From the NCBI RefSeq assembly GCF_009391885.1, contig NZ_VZII01000044.1, forward strand, positions 1-59,628: a DNA stretch of 59,628 nt. The letters are read 5' to 3'. Made by a program: the position numbers and the translations under genes. The stretch's first letter is position 1. Every line of letters begins with the position of its first letter. Positions 16,117-25,162 of this stretch are shown in pieces. Under the pieces are notes generated by a model. That model was not told where the DNA came from, ran no database searches, and saw nothing but the letters and a program-made list of their open reading frames with translations. Source of the DNA: Pseudomonas sp. MN1F. Lineage in GTDB: Bacteria; Pseudomonadota; Gammaproteobacteria; Pseudomonadales; Pseudomonadaceae.

Positions 16117-19100
16117 TCACTGGAACATGAACAGGGCGGCGTTGGCGAACTGCGCCTCGAACTGGTTGGCCGGCATCGGCCGCCCGAACAGGTAGCCCTG
16201 GACCTCGTCGCAGCCATGCTCGCGCAGGAATTCCAGCTGCTCGTGGGTTTCCACGCCTTCGGCGATCACTGCCAGGTTGAGGCTGTGGGCCATGGCGATG
16301 ATCGCCCGGGCGATCTGCGCGTCCTGCTCGCCCTCGGGCAGGCCGTCAACGAAGGTGCGGTCAATCTTCAGCACATCGATCGGGAACTGCTTGAGGTAGT
16401 TCAGCGACGAGTAACCGGTGCCGAAGTCGTCGACCGCGATGCTCAGGCCAAGGTTCTTCAGGCTGGCGAGAATCTGCAGCGCCTCATTGACCTCGCGCAT
16501 CAGGATGCTCTCGGTCAGCTCCAGCTCCAGGCATGCCGGCGGCAGGCCGGTTTCTTCGAGTATGGTGGCGATCCGCGTGCCCAGCTGGCCGTCGGAGAAC
16601 TGCCGCGCCGAGATGTTCACCGACACCTTCGGCACGCGCACCTTGTTCTTGTGCCAGGCCTTGAGCTGGCGGCTGGCCTCGCGCAGCACCCAGTCGCCGA
16701 CATCCACCACCAGGCCCAGCTCTTCGATCACCGGGATGAAGTCCCCTGGCGGCACCAGGCCGCGGGTCGGGTGGCGCCAGCGCAGCAGCGCTTCGGCACC
16801 GGTCAGGCGCTTGCCGTCGCCGCTGAACTGCGGCTGGTAGTAGAGGATGAACTCGTTCTGCTCCAACGCGTGGCGCAGGTCGCTCTCCAGTTCCAGGCGC
16901 TCTAGCGCGCTGGCGTTCATCTCGGTCTGGTAGAACTGGAAGTTGTTCTTGCCGCGCTCCTTGGCGTGGTACATGGCGGTGTCGGCGTTCTTCATCAGCT
17001 GGCTCAGCTCGTTGCCGTCCTGCGGGCTGAGGGCGATGCCGATACTGGCAGTGACGAAGAACTCGCGGCCTTCGAGCACGAACGGTCGCACCAGGCTGCC
17101 AAGAATGTTCTCGGCCACGTGAATGGCGCGGTTCAGGGCCATCTCGCGGGTGGCGCGCGGCTGCAGCAGCAAGGTGAATTCGTCGCCGCCCATGCGCGCC
17201 ACGGTGTCGTCGTCGTCGACGCAGGCCAGCAGGCGCAGGGCCATGTCCTTGAGCATGCGGTCGCCCGCGGCGTGGCCGAGGGAGTCGTTGATCGGCTTGA
17301 AGCGGTCGAGGTCGAGGAACATCAGCACGACCCACGATTTCTGCCGCTCGGCCTGTTGCAGCGCGGTGTGCAGGCGGTCCTGGAACAGCGTGCGGTTGGG
17401 CAGGTGGGTGAGGGCGTCGTAGTAGGCCAGGCGGTGGATGCGCTGTTCGCTGGCCTTGCGCTCGCTGATGTCGGTGAAGAAGCACACGTAGCTGGCCAGG
17501 TCGCCTTCGTCGTCGAGCACGGCGGTGATGCCGACCCAAGCCGGGTAATGGTCGCCGTCGCGGCGCTTGAGCCACACTTCGCCTTCCCAACTGCCGCGCT
17601 GGTGCAGTTGCTTGAGCACGTAGCGCAGGTGGCTTTGCTGTTGGTCCTCGACCACCAGCATGGTCGGCAGCTGGTCGAGTACGTCGCCGACTGCGTAGCC
17701 GCTGACCCGGCTGAAGGCTTCGTTGGCCTGTACGATATAGCCGGCCGGGTCGGTGATGAGGATGGCCGAGGTGGAGTGTTCGAATACCGTCGCGGCCATG
17801 CGCAGGTCTTTTTCCGCACGGCGTTGCTGGCTGATGTCGCGGCCCACGCCGAGCACGCCTTCGAAGCGCTGCTGGTCGTCCCACACCAGCACCAGGCGCA
17901 GTTCGATGGGGATCTTGCGGCCATCGGCGCGCAGGCAGTCGAACAGGAACAGTTGCGTCGGCAGCTGGCTGCGCAGTTGTGCCAGTTGCTCGTTGTCGCC
18001 CATGGCCTTGCTGACCCGCTCCATCAGGCTGTAGATGCCGGTGAGCTGGGCCGGGTTGGCGATGATCGATTGCCAGCCGTTGTTGAAGATCCAGTCGGCC
18101 TGGTAGCCCAGCACCGCCTGCACCGAGGGGCTGAGGTAGTTGAGTTGCAGGCGGCTGTCGGTGGAGAAGATCACGTCGCTGATGCTTTCGGCGAGCATGC
18201 GGTAGCGCTGCTCGCTGTCGCGCAGCGACTGGCTGGCCTCGATCTGCACGGTGACATCCTTGCCTACGCCGATGATGCGCGTGACCAGGCCATCGTCGTC
18301 GCGGGTCAGTACCTGCTCGCGGATTTCGTAACTGCGCCAGCCGCCGTCGCGGTGGCGGAAGCGCAGCTGGGTGTGCAGCGACTGGCTGTGAGCACTGTCG
18401 CGCTGTTGCTGGCGCAATTGCTGATAGTGCGCGGCGTCTTCGGGGTGCAGCAGCAGCTCCCAGAAGCGGTCACCCATCTGCGCCAGCTCGGTGCGGTCGT
18501 AACCGAGGGTCTGGCCGAGGTGGCGGTTGCTGAAGATCATTCGCTGGCTGAGCACGTCCTGCACATACAGCTGGTCGGGCACGGTACGCACCACGTCGGA
18601 CCAGAAGCTTTCACGCTCCAGCAGCGACAGCTCCACCTGCTTGCGGCTGGTGATGTCGCTGATGCTGAGGATCACCGCCTGGTAATCGCGGCGCTGCTGC
18701 GGCAGGCGCGCCATCAGCCACAGGTGCAGCTCGCCGCCCAGCGGCGCGGGCAGGCGCACTTCCAGCTCCAGTGATGGGCGTTGCTCGATCAGGGCGTCGA
18801 TCAGTTGCATGCCGATGCTGTCGAGGCCATCACCGCTGCCATCGATCAGCCGTTGCCAGGCGCCTTCGTGGCACTCGACGTTGAGCAACTGGCGCGCCAC
18901 CTGGTTGATCTCGGTGATCCTCAACTCCTGCAGCAGCGAGCGGCGCAGGTTGGGGTCCAGCGCCAGGCTCTGCTTGAGCCCGGCCAGGTTGCGCAGGTGA
19001 TAGCGGTCGAGCTGGCCCGGCAGGCTCGACAGGTCGAGCACGCACAAGGCCACGCCGGTGCCTTCGAAGATTTCGTGGTAGCGCCGACGGTCTTCCTGAA

Positions 19101-19962
19101 GCGCACGCTGGCGGCGGCGCATGTTGATCAGCGCCAGCACCGGCAGCAGGGCGCAGAACAGCGCCAGCAGGCACTTGCCGATCAGTGCCGGCAGCAGCTT
19201 CTGCCGGGCGAGGCCGGCGTCGAACAAGCCACGCAATTGCCAGGTGCTGTTGTCGATGAAGGCGAGCATCACGCTTTGCAGCGGTTCACCGCTGGTTTGT
19301 ACCGGGGCGTGACGCTCCAGTACCTCGCTGCTGCGGCTGTTTTCCAGCAGCCAGAGCGGGTGCCCAGGGCCGTCCAGATGCGCGGTGAGCACCTGGTAAT
19401 AGTCCGCTGACAGGCGCAGCAGCCAGTAGCCGCGATCCTGTTCCGCCGTCTGGCGCAACAGCAGATAAAGGGTGCGGTTGTCCGGCGAGTTGGTGAAAAA
19501 GTAGCTGCGGCCCTGGTTCAGCCCGACCAGTTCGTCAATCAGGTCACGGTCGGGGCTGCCGGCCAGGCTGTCGCTGCGCAGTTGCCCGGCCTGGTCGAGC
19601 CAGGCCAGGGCGCGCAGGGCTGGCAGGTGTTCGCGCAGGGTCGCCAGCAGGCTCGGCAGGGCGGCGGGCGCCGGCGCTTTGACGTAGGGCTGGACCACGT
19701 TCAGGGCCTGCTGGGCCTGGAGCGCCATGTTCAGGCTCAAGTGGTCGGCGAGTTCGGCGCTCGCGTTCAGGTTCAACTGGCGCTGGTCAGACTGGGTGTG
19801 GCGAAACTGGGAAAACAGTTGCCACAGCAGCAAGCCCAGCAGAATCAGGGCTAGCAGGGCCAGTGCCCCTTTGACCGAACCACGCAGCGAAGCGACTGGG
19901 GCCGGCGAAGCGGGGCGCAGCAGAGTCGGATGATTGAGATCGGTCAAGCGTTGGTCCTGCAT
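16117..19962 (-). CDS. morA: Membrane PAS-GGDEF-EAL protein, motility regulator MorA
   Basis: A 1281-residue bifunctional cyclic-di-GMP enzyme. A first membrane span lies near residues 30–51 and a second near 253–280, enclosing a periplasmic sensor region. Several PAS domains follow (about 285–830), then a GGDEF domain with an intact GGDEF at 925–929 and an EAL domain with EALLRW at 1057, ELTES and DDFGTGYSSL. Both cyclase and phosphodiesterase motifs look functional. Length, architecture and position next to glyA match MorA, known from P. putida and P. aeruginosa to control the timing of flagellum formation and biofilm. It is likely monocistronic. Confidence 0.93.
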   Translation of the reverse strand: MQDQRLTDLNHPTLLRPASPAPVASLRGSVKGALALLALILLGLLLWQLFSQFRHTQSDQRQLNLNASAELADHLSLNMALQAQQALNVVQPYVKAPAPAALPSLLATLREHLPALRALAWLDQAGQLRSDSLAGSPDRDLIDELVGLNQGRSYFFTNSPDNRTLYLLLRQTAEQDRGYWLLRLSADYYQVLTAHLDGPGHPLWLLENSRSSEVLERHAPVQTSGEPLQSVMLAFIDNSTWQLRGLFDAGLARQKLLPALIGKCLLALFCALLPVLALINMRRRQRALQEDRRRYHEIFEGTGVALCVLDLSSLPGQLDRYHLRNLAGLKQSLALDPNLRRSLLQELRITEINQVARQLLNVECHEGAWQRLIDGSGDGLDSIGMQLIDALIEQRPSLELEVRLPAPLGGELHLWLMARLPQQRRDYQAVILSISDITSRKQVELSLLERESFWSDVVRTVPDQLYVQDVLSQRMIFSNRHLGQTLGYDRTELAQMGDRFWELLLHPEDAAHYQQLRQQQRDSAHSQSLHTQLRFRHRDGGWRSYEIREQVLTRDDDGLVTRIIGVGKDVTVQIEASQSLRDSEQRYRMLAESISDVIFSTDSRLQLNYLSPSVQAVLGYQADWIFNNGWQSIIANPAQLTGIYSLMERVSKAMGDNEQLAQLRSQLPTQLFLFDCLRADGRKIPIELRLVLVWDDQQRFEGVLGVGRDISQQRRAEKDLRMAATVFEHSTSAILITDPAGYIVQANEAFSRVSGYAVGDVLDQLPTMLVVEDQQQSHLRYVLKQLHQRGSWEGEVWLKRRDGDHYPAWVGITAVLDDEGDLASYVCFFTDISERKASEQRIHRLAYYDALTHLPNRTLFQDRLHTALQQAERQKSWVVLMFLDLDRFKPINDSLGHAAGDRMLKDMALRLLACVDDDDTVARMGGDEFTLLLQPRATREMALNRAIHVAENILGSLVRPFVLEGREFFVTASIGIALSPQDGNELSQLMKNADTAMYHAKERGKNNFQFYQTEMNASALERLELESDLRHALEQNEFILYYQPQFSGDGKRLTGAEALLRWRHPTRGLVPPGDFIPVIEELGLVVDVGDWVLREASRQLKAWHKNKVRVPKVSVNISARQFSDGQLGTRIATILEETGLPPACLELELTESILMREVNEALQILASLKNLGLSIAVDDFGTGYSSLNYLKQFPIDVLKIDRTFVDGLPEGEQDAQIARAIIAMAHSLNLAVIAEGVETHEQLEFLREHGCDEVQGYLFGRPMPANQFEAQFANAALFMFQ

Positions 19963-20207
19963 TTGGGCTGGCGATGGCAGGTAGGGACATGCACGGTGTA
20001 TGCCGGTATCTGCACAGGCCTGGACCGCGGCCGCGCACTATAATAGCCGGACATGCGAACGGGCTAGCATGCCTGTGATTGTGGCAATGTGCCAGCCTGA
20101 TTGTCCGGCGCCAGTGGTCGTGGTGATGCCGGCCCGTTCGGCAAGACCCTGCATCCTGTGCGAGAATGCCGCCCGCTTCAATGACAACGCATCGGAGATG
20201 TTCGGTT

Positions 20208-20618
20208 TTGGTTACTCACTTTTCCACCAATGGCCTCGATTCCGCCTGTGGGCGCAGCAGTCAGACCCTTGTCAGCACTGCCGTGACCGCGGACGTATCC
20301 TGCAAATCGTGCCAGCGTTCGCTGGTCAAACCCGACGCGGCTACGGCTTCGAAAAACAAGACGCCATCGCTGGCTGAACTGCGCAAGACCGCCAAGGCGG
20401 CGGCAGCGCCGGCTGAACAGGCACCTGTGGCTGCGGTGGCCAAGCCGGCTGGCAAGGTTGTCAGCACGCCTGCTGCTGGCAAACCGGCCAAGGTTGCCGA
20501 ACAGCCTGCCCGCAGTGGTGGCTTCAGCGTCAAGGCCGCCTATGCTGCGCGCCTGGCCGAGCAGAGCGACCGTTGCCGGTTGCCGCGGGGCAAGGCCAGG
20601 AAACAGCGTCACGTCTGA
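20208..20618 (+). CDS. Small zinc-ribbon-like protein with Ala/Lys/Pro-rich tail
   Basis: About 136 residues if the TTG at 20208 is used (GGAG lies 10 bases before); in-frame ATGs at 20166 and 20181 are alternatives with no clear ribosome-binding site. Near the N-terminus His4, Cys14 and the pair Cys32/Cys35 form a possible zinc site (THFSTNGLDSACG… VSCKSC). The middle is a low-complexity Ala/Lys/Pro/Val stretch and the end is basic, KAAYAARLAEQSDRCRLPRGKARKQ. It lies between morA and ettA, divergent from morA. I do not recognise a function; nucleic-acid binding is a guess from the basic tail. Confidence 0.6.
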   Translation: MVTHFSTNGLDSACGRSSQTLVSTAVTADVSCKSCQRSLVKPDAATASKNKTPSLAELRKTAKAAAAPAEQAPVAAVAKPAGKVVSTPAAGKPAKVAEQPARSGGFSVKAAYAARLAEQSDRCRLPRGKARKQRHV

Positions 20619-20633
20619 GCCATTTCTGGCTGC

Positions 20634-20677
20634 TGTGCCGGCCTCTTCACTGCTGAAGCCGCGAAGAGGCCGGCACA
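20634..20677. repeat. REP-like hairpin downstream of the zinc-ribbon gene
   Basis: Arms 20634–20648 and 20663–20677 are perfectly complementary over 15 bases with a 14-base loop. The arm contains CCGGCCTCTTC, a core often seen in P. putida REP elements. It may also end transcription of the upstream gene. Confidence 0.65.
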
Positions 20678-20854
20678 GGTAACCAATGCCTCCCAGGATC
20701 ACAACGATCCCACCCCACCATCCGACTACCCTGTGCAACGCCGCGCGTTGGCGTAGAATGGTCGACTTTGTTCAATGAAACCCCGTAAACACATCCCCCT
20801 GGCCACAACGCCGGGGCGTTTGTCGATGTCTTTACCTATCTAGAGGGCTTGGTT

Positions 20855-22522
20855 TTGGCTCAATACGTCTACACCATGCATCGGCTGAGCAAGGTCGTGC
20901 CGCCGAAGCGGGAAATTCTCAAGAATATTTCCCTGTCGTTCTTCCCAGGCGCCAAGATCGGCGTGCTCGGCCTGAACGGCGCCGGTAAATCGACCCTGCT
21001 GCGGATCATGGCGGGCGTCGACAAGGAATTCGACGGCGAAGCCCGTCCGATGCCCGACATCAACGTGGGTTACCTGCCGCAGGAACCGCAACTGGACCCC
21101 AACAAGTCCGTGCGTGAAGTGGTCGAGGAAGCGGTCAGCGTGATCAAGGACGCCCAGGCTCGCCTGGACGAGGTCTACGCCGCCTACGCAGAACCCGACG
21201 CCGACTTCGACAAGCTGGCTGCCGAACAGGCCAAGCTCGAAGCCATCCTGCAGGCCGCTGACGGCCACAACCTCGAGCGCCAGCTGGACGTCGCCGCCGA
21301 CGCCCTGCGCCTGCCGGCCTGGGATGCCCGTATCGAACACCTGTCCGGTGGCGAGAAGCGCCGCGTGGCCCTGTGCCGCCTGCTGCTGTCGGCCCCCGAC
21401 ATGCTGCTGCTCGACGAACCGACCAACCACCTGGACGCCGACTCGGTAGCCTGGCTGGAGCGCTTCCTGCACGACTTCCCGGGCACCGTGGTAGCAATTA
21501 CCCACGACCGTTACTTCCTCGACAACGTCGCTGGCTGGATCCTCGAACTGGACCGCGGCGCCGGTATCCCGTACGAAGGCAACTACTCGGGCTGGCTGGA
21601 AGCCAAGTCGGACCGTCTGGCGCAGGAATCCAAGCAGCAGAGCGCCCACGAGAAGGCCATGAAAGAGGAACTGGAGTGGGTGCGCAAAGGCGCCAAGGCC
21701 CGCCAGTCCAAGTCCAAGGCCCGTCTGCAGCGCTTCGAAGAAATGCAGTCGCAGGAATTCCAGAAGCGCAGCGAAACCAACGAGATCTACATCCCGGCCG
21801 GTCCGCGCCTGGGTGACAAGGTCATCGAGTTCAAGAACGTCACCAAGGGCTACGGCGACCGCGTGCTGATCGACAACCTGTCGTTCGCCATGCCAAAAGG
21901 CGCCATCGTCGGCGTGATCGGCGGTAACGGTGCCGGTAAGTCGACCCTGTTCCGCATGCTGATGGGCAAGGAGCAACCGGACTCGGGCAGCATCGAGATC
22001 GGCGAAACCGTGCAACTGGCCTGCGTGGACCAGAGCCGTGAAGACCTCGACGGCTCCAAGACTGTGTTCCAGCAGATTTCCGACGGTTCCGACCAGATCC
22101 GCATCGGCAGCTACGAGATCCCGTCGCGTACCTACGTTGGCCGCTTCAACTTCAAGGGTGGCGACCAGCAGAAGTTCGTCAAGGACCTGTCCGGTGGTGA
22201 GCGTGGCCGCCTGCACCTGGCGCTGACCCTGAAGGAGGGCGGTAACGTCCTGCTGCTCGACGAACCGTCCAACGACCTCGACGTCGAAACCCTGCGTTCC
22301 CTGGAAGAAGCCCTGCTGGACTTCCCGGGCGCCGCCATCGTGATTTCCCACGACCGTTGGTTCCTGGACCGTGTGGCCACTCACATCCTGGCGTACGAAG
22401 ACGACTCGAACGTGGTGTTCTTCGAGGGCAACTACACCGAGTACGAAGCCGACCGCAAGAAGCGCCTGGGCGATGCTGCTGCCCAGCCGCACCGTGTACG
22501 GCACAAGAAGCTGGCCCAGTAA
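20855..22522 (+). CDS. ettA: Energy-dependent translational throttle protein EttA (ABC-F ATPase)
   Basis: A 555-residue cytoplasmic ABC-F protein with two ATPase cassettes. Walker A GLNGAGKST and GGNGAGKST, LSGGE signatures (LSGGEKRRVAL, LSGGERGRLHL) and LLLDEP Walker B motifs are present in both halves, with the ABC-F linker between them. The N-terminus MAQYVYTMHRLSKVVPPKR is almost that of E. coli EttA, which gates translation initiation by ATP level at the ribosomal E site. TTG at 20855 is chosen over TTG 20849 because AGAGGG (20842–20847) then has a 7-base spacing. A clear terminator follows. Confidence 0.95.
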   Translation: MAQYVYTMHRLSKVVPPKREILKNISLSFFPGAKIGVLGLNGAGKSTLLRIMAGVDKEFDGEARPMPDINVGYLPQEPQLDPNKSVREVVEEAVSVIKDAQARLDEVYAAYAEPDADFDKLAAEQAKLEAILQAADGHNLERQLDVAADALRLPAWDARIEHLSGGEKRRVALCRLLLSAPDMLLLDEPTNHLDADSVAWLERFLHDFPGTVVAITHDRYFLDNVAGWILELDRGAGIPYEGNYSGWLEAKSDRLAQESKQQSAHEKAMKEELEWVRKGAKARQSKSKARLQRFEEMQSQEFQKRSETNEIYIPAGPRLGDKVIEFKNVTKGYGDRVLIDNLSFAMPKGAIVGVIGGNGAGKSTLFRMLMGKEQPDSGSIEIGETVQLACVDQSREDLDGSKTVFQQISDGSDQIRIGSYEIPSRTYVGRFNFKGGDQQKFVKDLSGGERGRLHLALTLKEGGNVLLLDEPSNDLDVETLRSLEEALLDFPGAAIVISHDRWFLDRVATHILAYEDDSNVVFFEGNYTEYEADRKKRLGDAAAQPHRVRHKKLAQ

Positions 22523-22543
22523 GCCGGTCTTCTGGCGCACAAG

Positions 22544-22571
22544 AATGGGGCCCATCGCGGCCCCATTTTTG
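22544..22571 (+). terminator. Rho-independent terminator of ettA
   Basis: Arms AATGGGGCC (22544–22552) and GGCCCCATT (22559–22567) pair perfectly over a 6-base loop and run into TTTTT. Confidence 0.9.
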
Positions 22572-22754
22572 TGCCTGCTTGCTACGAAAAGGCGCCGGCT
22601 TTACCGGTTAATCGAAGGTTGTTTTGTATACACTTATATAAAACGCACCAAATAATTTCAAAAAAACGACATTTCGCCCTATTCCGGTGCGATTGCTTCT
22701 TGGTACATTTCGAGAAAAACCAATAAGTCCAATCCTCTTGGTGAGATGTCTACC

Positions 22755-24095
22755 ATGATCGAATCCGTCGACCATTTCCTTGCACGCCTGCAGCAACGCG
22801 ACCCGGGCCAACCGGAATTCCACCAGGCTGTGGAAGAAGTGCTGCGCACCCTGTGGCCCTTCCTCGAAGCCAACCCTCACTACCTGCAGTCCGGCATCCT
22901 CGAGCGCATGGTCGAGCCTGAGCGCGCCGTGCTGTTCCGCGTGTCGTGGGTCGATGACCAGGGCAAGGTCCAGGTCAACCGCGGCTACCGCATCCAGATG
23001 AGCAGCGCCATCGGCCCTTACAAAGGTGGCCTGCGCTTCCACCCGTCGGTGAACCTGAGCGTGCTCAAGTTCCTGGCCTTCGAACAGGTGTTCAAGAACT
23101 CCCTCACCTCGCTGCCCATGGGCGGCGGCAAAGGTGGCTCGGACTTCGACCCGAAAGGCAAGAGCGATGCCGAAGTCATGCGCTTCTGCCAGGCCTTCAT
23201 GAGCGAGCTGTACCGCCACATCGGGGCGGACTGCGACGTGCCGGCCGGTGACATCGGTGTGGGTGCCCGCGAGATCGGCTTCATGTTCGGCCAGTACAAG
23301 CGCCTGGCCAACCAGTTCACGTCGGTGCTGACCGGCAAGGGCATGACCTACGGCGGCAGCCTGATCCGCCCTGAAGCCACCGGCTACGGCTGCGTGTACT
23401 TCGCTGAAGAAATGCTCAAGCGGCAGAACCTGCGCATCGACGGCCGTCGCGTGGCCATTTCCGGTTCCGGCAACGTCGCCCAGTACGCGGCGCGCAAGGT
23501 CATGGACCTGGGCGGCAAGGTGATTTCGCTGTCCGACTCCGAAGGCACCCTGTACGCCGAAGCCGGCCTGACCGATGCCCAGTGGGATGCGCTGATGGCG
23601 CTGAAAAACGTCAAGCGCGGCCGCATCAGCGAGCTGGCCGAGCAGTTCGGCCTGGAGTTCCGCAAGGGCCAGACCCCGTGGAGCCTGCCGTGCGACATCG
23701 CCCTGCCGTGCGCCACGCAGAACGAGCTGGGCATCGAAGACGCCCGCACCCTGCTGCGCAACGGCTGCATCTGTGTGGCCGAAGGCGCCAACATGCCGAC
23801 CACCCTGGCGGCGGTCGACCTGTTCATCGAGGCAGGTATCCTGTACGCACCGGGCAAGGCCTCCAACGCCGGTGGCGTGGCAGTGTCGGGGCTGGAAATG
23901 TCGCAGAACGCCATGCGCCTGCTGTGGACCGCCGGTGAAGTGGACAGCAAGCTGCACAACATCATGCAGTCGATTCACCATGCTTGCGTGCATTACGGTG
24001 AAGAGGCCGATGGCAAGGTCAACTACGTGAAGGGCGCGAACATCGCCGGCTTTGTGAAGGTTGCCGATGCCATGCTGGCGCAAGGCGTAGTCTGA
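22755..24095 (+). CDS. gdhA: NADP-specific glutamate dehydrogenase
   Basis: A 446-residue enzyme that aminates 2-oxoglutarate to glutamate with NADPH and ammonium. It aligns over its length with E. coli GdhA: VEPERAVLFRVSWVDD, SSAIGPYKGGLRFHPSVN, LPMGGGKGGSDFDPKGKS with the catalytic lysines, and a Rossmann GSGNVAQYAA. An ATG at 22746 is also possible; GGTGAG at 22740–22745 is directly against it but 9 bases from 22755, so the later start is favoured. The AT-rich 22608–22740 region, unusual for this GC-rich window, probably carries its promoter. Confidence 0.94.
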   Translation: MIESVDHFLARLQQRDPGQPEFHQAVEEVLRTLWPFLEANPHYLQSGILERMVEPERAVLFRVSWVDDQGKVQVNRGYRIQMSSAIGPYKGGLRFHPSVNLSVLKFLAFEQVFKNSLTSLPMGGGKGGSDFDPKGKSDAEVMRFCQAFMSELYRHIGADCDVPAGDIGVGAREIGFMFGQYKRLANQFTSVLTGKGMTYGGSLIRPEATGYGCVYFAEEMLKRQNLRIDGRRVAISGSGNVAQYAARKVMDLGGKVISLSDSEGTLYAEAGLTDAQWDALMALKNVKRGRISELAEQFGLEFRKGQTPWSLPCDIALPCATQNELGIEDARTLLRNGCICVAEGANMPTTLAAVDLFIEAGILYAPGKASNAGGVAVSGLEMSQNAMRLLWTAGEVDSKLHNIMQSIHHACVHYGEEADGKVNYVKGANIAGFVKVADAMLAQGVV

Positions 24096-24132
24096 TTCGA
24101 GGCTCTGGGGGAGGGCTGCACAGCGGCCCCCC

Positions 24133-24630
24133 TTAGGCCCCACCTCCAATCTCGACCACTTCGATCAGCTGATCCCCCGCCGGCCGCCGCCACAGCACTT
24201 CGTCCCCAGGCCCAGCCCCGAGCAAAGCCCGCCCCAGTGGCGACCCCCAGTTGATCATCCCGCGCCCGGCATCCGCCTCATCCTCGCCCACCAGTTGCAC
24301 CACATGCTCCTGGCCCTGCTCGTCGACGAACCTGACTTGGCTACCAATCTGCACCTTGTTGCGCGAAGTCGCCGCTGGCACCACCTGCGCGCTCTGCACC
24401 CGCGCGCTGAAATAGCGCAGGTCCCGCTCGGTATCGGCCAGGCGCTGCTTGTCACCGCGCTCACCCTCGGCCTGCAACGCGCTGCGCAGGGCATTCAGTT
24501 CGCTCACGCGCTGTTGCAGCTGGCGCAGGCCGCTGGCAGTGACGTAATTGGGCTGGTCGCTGACGCGCCGCTCCACCGGCTGATCGGCCTGGGCGGCGGC
24601 CTGGTCTTCGTTGACGAATGCTCGGCTCAT
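24133..24630 (-). CDS. GreA/GreB-family protein
   Basis: A 165-residue protein with an N-terminal coiled coil (about 30–80, LQQRVSELNALRSAL… RLADTERDLRYFSARVQ) and a C-terminal FKBP-like domain ending with the Gre-type INWGSPLGRALLGAGPGDEV. Gre factors enter the RNA-polymerase secondary channel to stimulate transcript cleavage. The coiled-coil tip that normally reads like ENADY is replaced by AEGERGDK, so the usual acidic pair is not clearly in place; a Gre-like competitor or Rnk-like role is possible. AAGGAGG precedes the ATG. Its end converges on gdhA. Confidence 0.75.
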   Translation of the reverse strand: MSRAFVNEDQAAAQADQPVERRVSDQPNYVTASGLRQLQQRVSELNALRSALQAEGERGDKQRLADTERDLRYFSARVQSAQVVPAATSRNKVQIGSQVRFVDEQGQEHVVQLVGEDEADAGRGMINWGSPLGRALLGAGPGDEVLWRRPAGDQLIEVVEIGGGA

Positions 24631-24714
24631 GCAATGGCCTCCTTGTGCTGAAGACCAGCATGGCAGGCCGGTGGTTTCAGGGGATGTCCGTTTGCGACGC
24701 AGGCGCCCTTAAAA

Positions 24715-25068
24715 TCAACGGCGGTAGGCGCGGGCGGCGCCCTGGTCTTTCTCCTGCTGCCACTCGCGATCACGCTCGTCCCAGAAGCGCTCGTGGTACT
24801 GGCGCTGCTCCTCGCTGTTCTGCATCGCGTGGCACTGGCGGAAGCCATCGTCCCAGCCAGTTTCGTACTGGCGGTCGTGCAGGTAGCGCGGTACGTCCTT
24901 CTTGAAGTCGCCAACCATCAGCCCGGCTGCCTGACGGCCGCTGCTGCAACCGTCCTGGTAGCCGTCGGCGTAGGCGGGGGGATAACCGTGATTGACCATC
25001 TGATCGTGGGTGGTTTCGCAACCCGCCAGCAGCAACGCGATGCACAAGCCGAACCAGTACCGCGACAT
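24715..25068 (-). CDS. Small lipoprotein of unknown function
   Basis: A 117-residue protein with a lipoprotein signal: MSRYWFGLCIALLLAGC, the lipobox LLAGC ending at Cys17. The mature part has tyrosine- and glycine-rich segments (GYPPAYADGYQDGCSSGRQAAG) and a charged C-terminus rich in Glu, Arg and Gln that may be helical. ATG 25068 is chosen over a GTG 6 bases upstream because it gives a compact signal peptide. It lies between the Gre-like and DUF4105 genes on the same strand. No function is recognised; outer-membrane anchoring is likely. Confidence 0.75.
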   Translation of the reverse strand: MSRYWFGLCIALLLAGCETTHDQMVNHGYPPAYADGYQDGCSSGRQAAGLMVGDFKKDVPRYLHDRQYETGWDDGFRQCHAMQNSEEQRQYHERFWDERDREWQQEKDQGAARAYRR

Positions 25069-25162
25069 GACCACCTGGACCCTTGGGGAGATACCGGAAA
25101 GTCTAGGTGGCGATTTGTCGGGGAGCTGTCAAAACAGTGTCAAAGAGTCGGTTGGTTCACAT

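Noticed and set aside
16484..17884. Long minus-strand open frame of 466 codons inside morA
   Set aside because: It is a shifted frame of morA with Arg/Pro/Ala-rich translation and no domain; morA shows clear GGDEF and EAL motifs.
20178..20738. 186-codon minus-strand open frame between morA and ettA
   Set aside because: It covers the REP hairpin and opposes the zinc-ribbon gene; it has no ribosome-binding site or recognisable pattern.
22681..22700. σ54 promoter upstream of gdhA
   Set aside because: The GG and GC elements are too close together (seven bases rather than ten).
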